A stretch of DNA of 64,000 bases. It comes from Neptunitalea lumnitzerae. Lineage in GTDB: Bacteria; Bacteroidota; Bacteroidia; Flavobacteriales; Flavobacteriaceae. The stretch lies in contig NZ_BRVO01000003.1 of the NCBI RefSeq assembly GCF_027924185.1, forward strand, positions 335,968 through 399,967, in the 5' to 3' direction. The notes under the pieces are model-generated. The model saw only the letters and a program-made list of their open reading frames with translations, had not been told where the DNA came from and made no database searches. Shown here piece after piece: positions 63,933 through 64,000 of this stretch (within the stretch, counting starts at the first letter, position 1; each line of letters begins with the position of its first letter). The position numbers and the translations under genes are program-made.

Positions 63933-64000
63933 AAAAATGTTATTTATAATATGCACCAAGGTACGCAAAAACTACTAAAGCAAATGTCCTTTTAAGATAA

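Noticed and set aside
1-64000. tRNA or rRNA genes
   Set aside because: Intergenic regions were read for tRNA-like T-loops and rRNA sequence; none was convincing, though a covariance-model search would be decisive.

Overview
The window is AT-rich chromosomal DNA from a Flavobacteriaceae-type member of the Bacteroidetes. The evidence is gene content and signals: two proteins with type IX secretion C-terminal sorting domains, DUF4199 and DUF721 proteins, a type B L31 protein, and promoters of the Bacteroidetes form TTG-N19-TAnnTTTG (clear before recF, rpmE and the restriction operon). Shine-Dalgarno sequences are not evident. No tRNA, rRNA or CRISPR array was seen.

Layout. 0-6.3 kb: housekeeping genes (5' end of mutL, ribH, a TPR membrane protein, recF, a DUF721 protein, rlpA, mtaB). 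6.4-12.8 kb: an ABC ATPase with a large membrane partner, an orphan oligopeptide-binding lipoprotein, a GlmU-like protein and rpmE. 13-20 kb: a DUF4199 protein, glycosyltransferase, phosphosugar mutase and MsbA-like exporter, then a sigma factor/membrane/periplasmic three-gene operon. 20-31.8 kb: a YCF48-like lipoprotein, two T9SS cargo proteins (one an endonuclease I), an rRNA m5C methyltransferase, panB, a cupin, an RluA-type synthase, a WG-repeat protein and a large helical protein. 31.9-36.2 kb: leuACDB. 36.5-40.7 kb: a restriction-modification island on the minus strand. 40.9-45 kb: rluF, a nucleosidase-like protein, a DUF3108 protein and hisS. 45-56.8 kb: a redox cluster. 56.9-58.8 kb: a REP-type palindrome array with its Y1 transposase. 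58.7-64 kb: an acetolactate-decarboxylase-like lipoprotein, a MetE-like enzyme divergent from an Lrp regulator, a PAP2 phosphatase and sucC.

Four loci stand out. (1) The restriction island reads HTH regulator, C5 methyltransferase, unknown protein, Sau3AI/MutH-like endonuclease, all overlapping. The unknown protein has an EVE/PUA-like N-terminus and a PD-(D/E)XK-like C-terminus, so it may be a second nuclease. The promoter carries two TTAGACAA-type operators in tandem. (2) The redox cluster couples an AraC regulator and three aldo/keto reductases (one with a Tat signal) to an ApbE flavin transferase, an RnfC and an RnfD without any other Rnf subunits, a lipoprotein nitroreductase, a yellow/MRJP-family protein, a luciferase-like oxidoreductase and a zinc alcohol dehydrogenase. 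A 20-bp perfect palindrome sits on the -33 element of the apbE-rnfCD promoter. I infer a reduced transmembrane electron-transfer module feeding exported reductases. (3) A REP-associated tyrosine transposase (RAYT) lies between a 125-bp-period array of alternating inverted palindromes and one detached copy of the same element, with a strong palindrome and a 12-bp inverted repeat just before its start codon. (4) A 23-codon basic ORF lies between the AraC gene and the first aldo/keto reductase.

Functions are read from motifs by eye; no database search was run. Residue numbers are hand counts.
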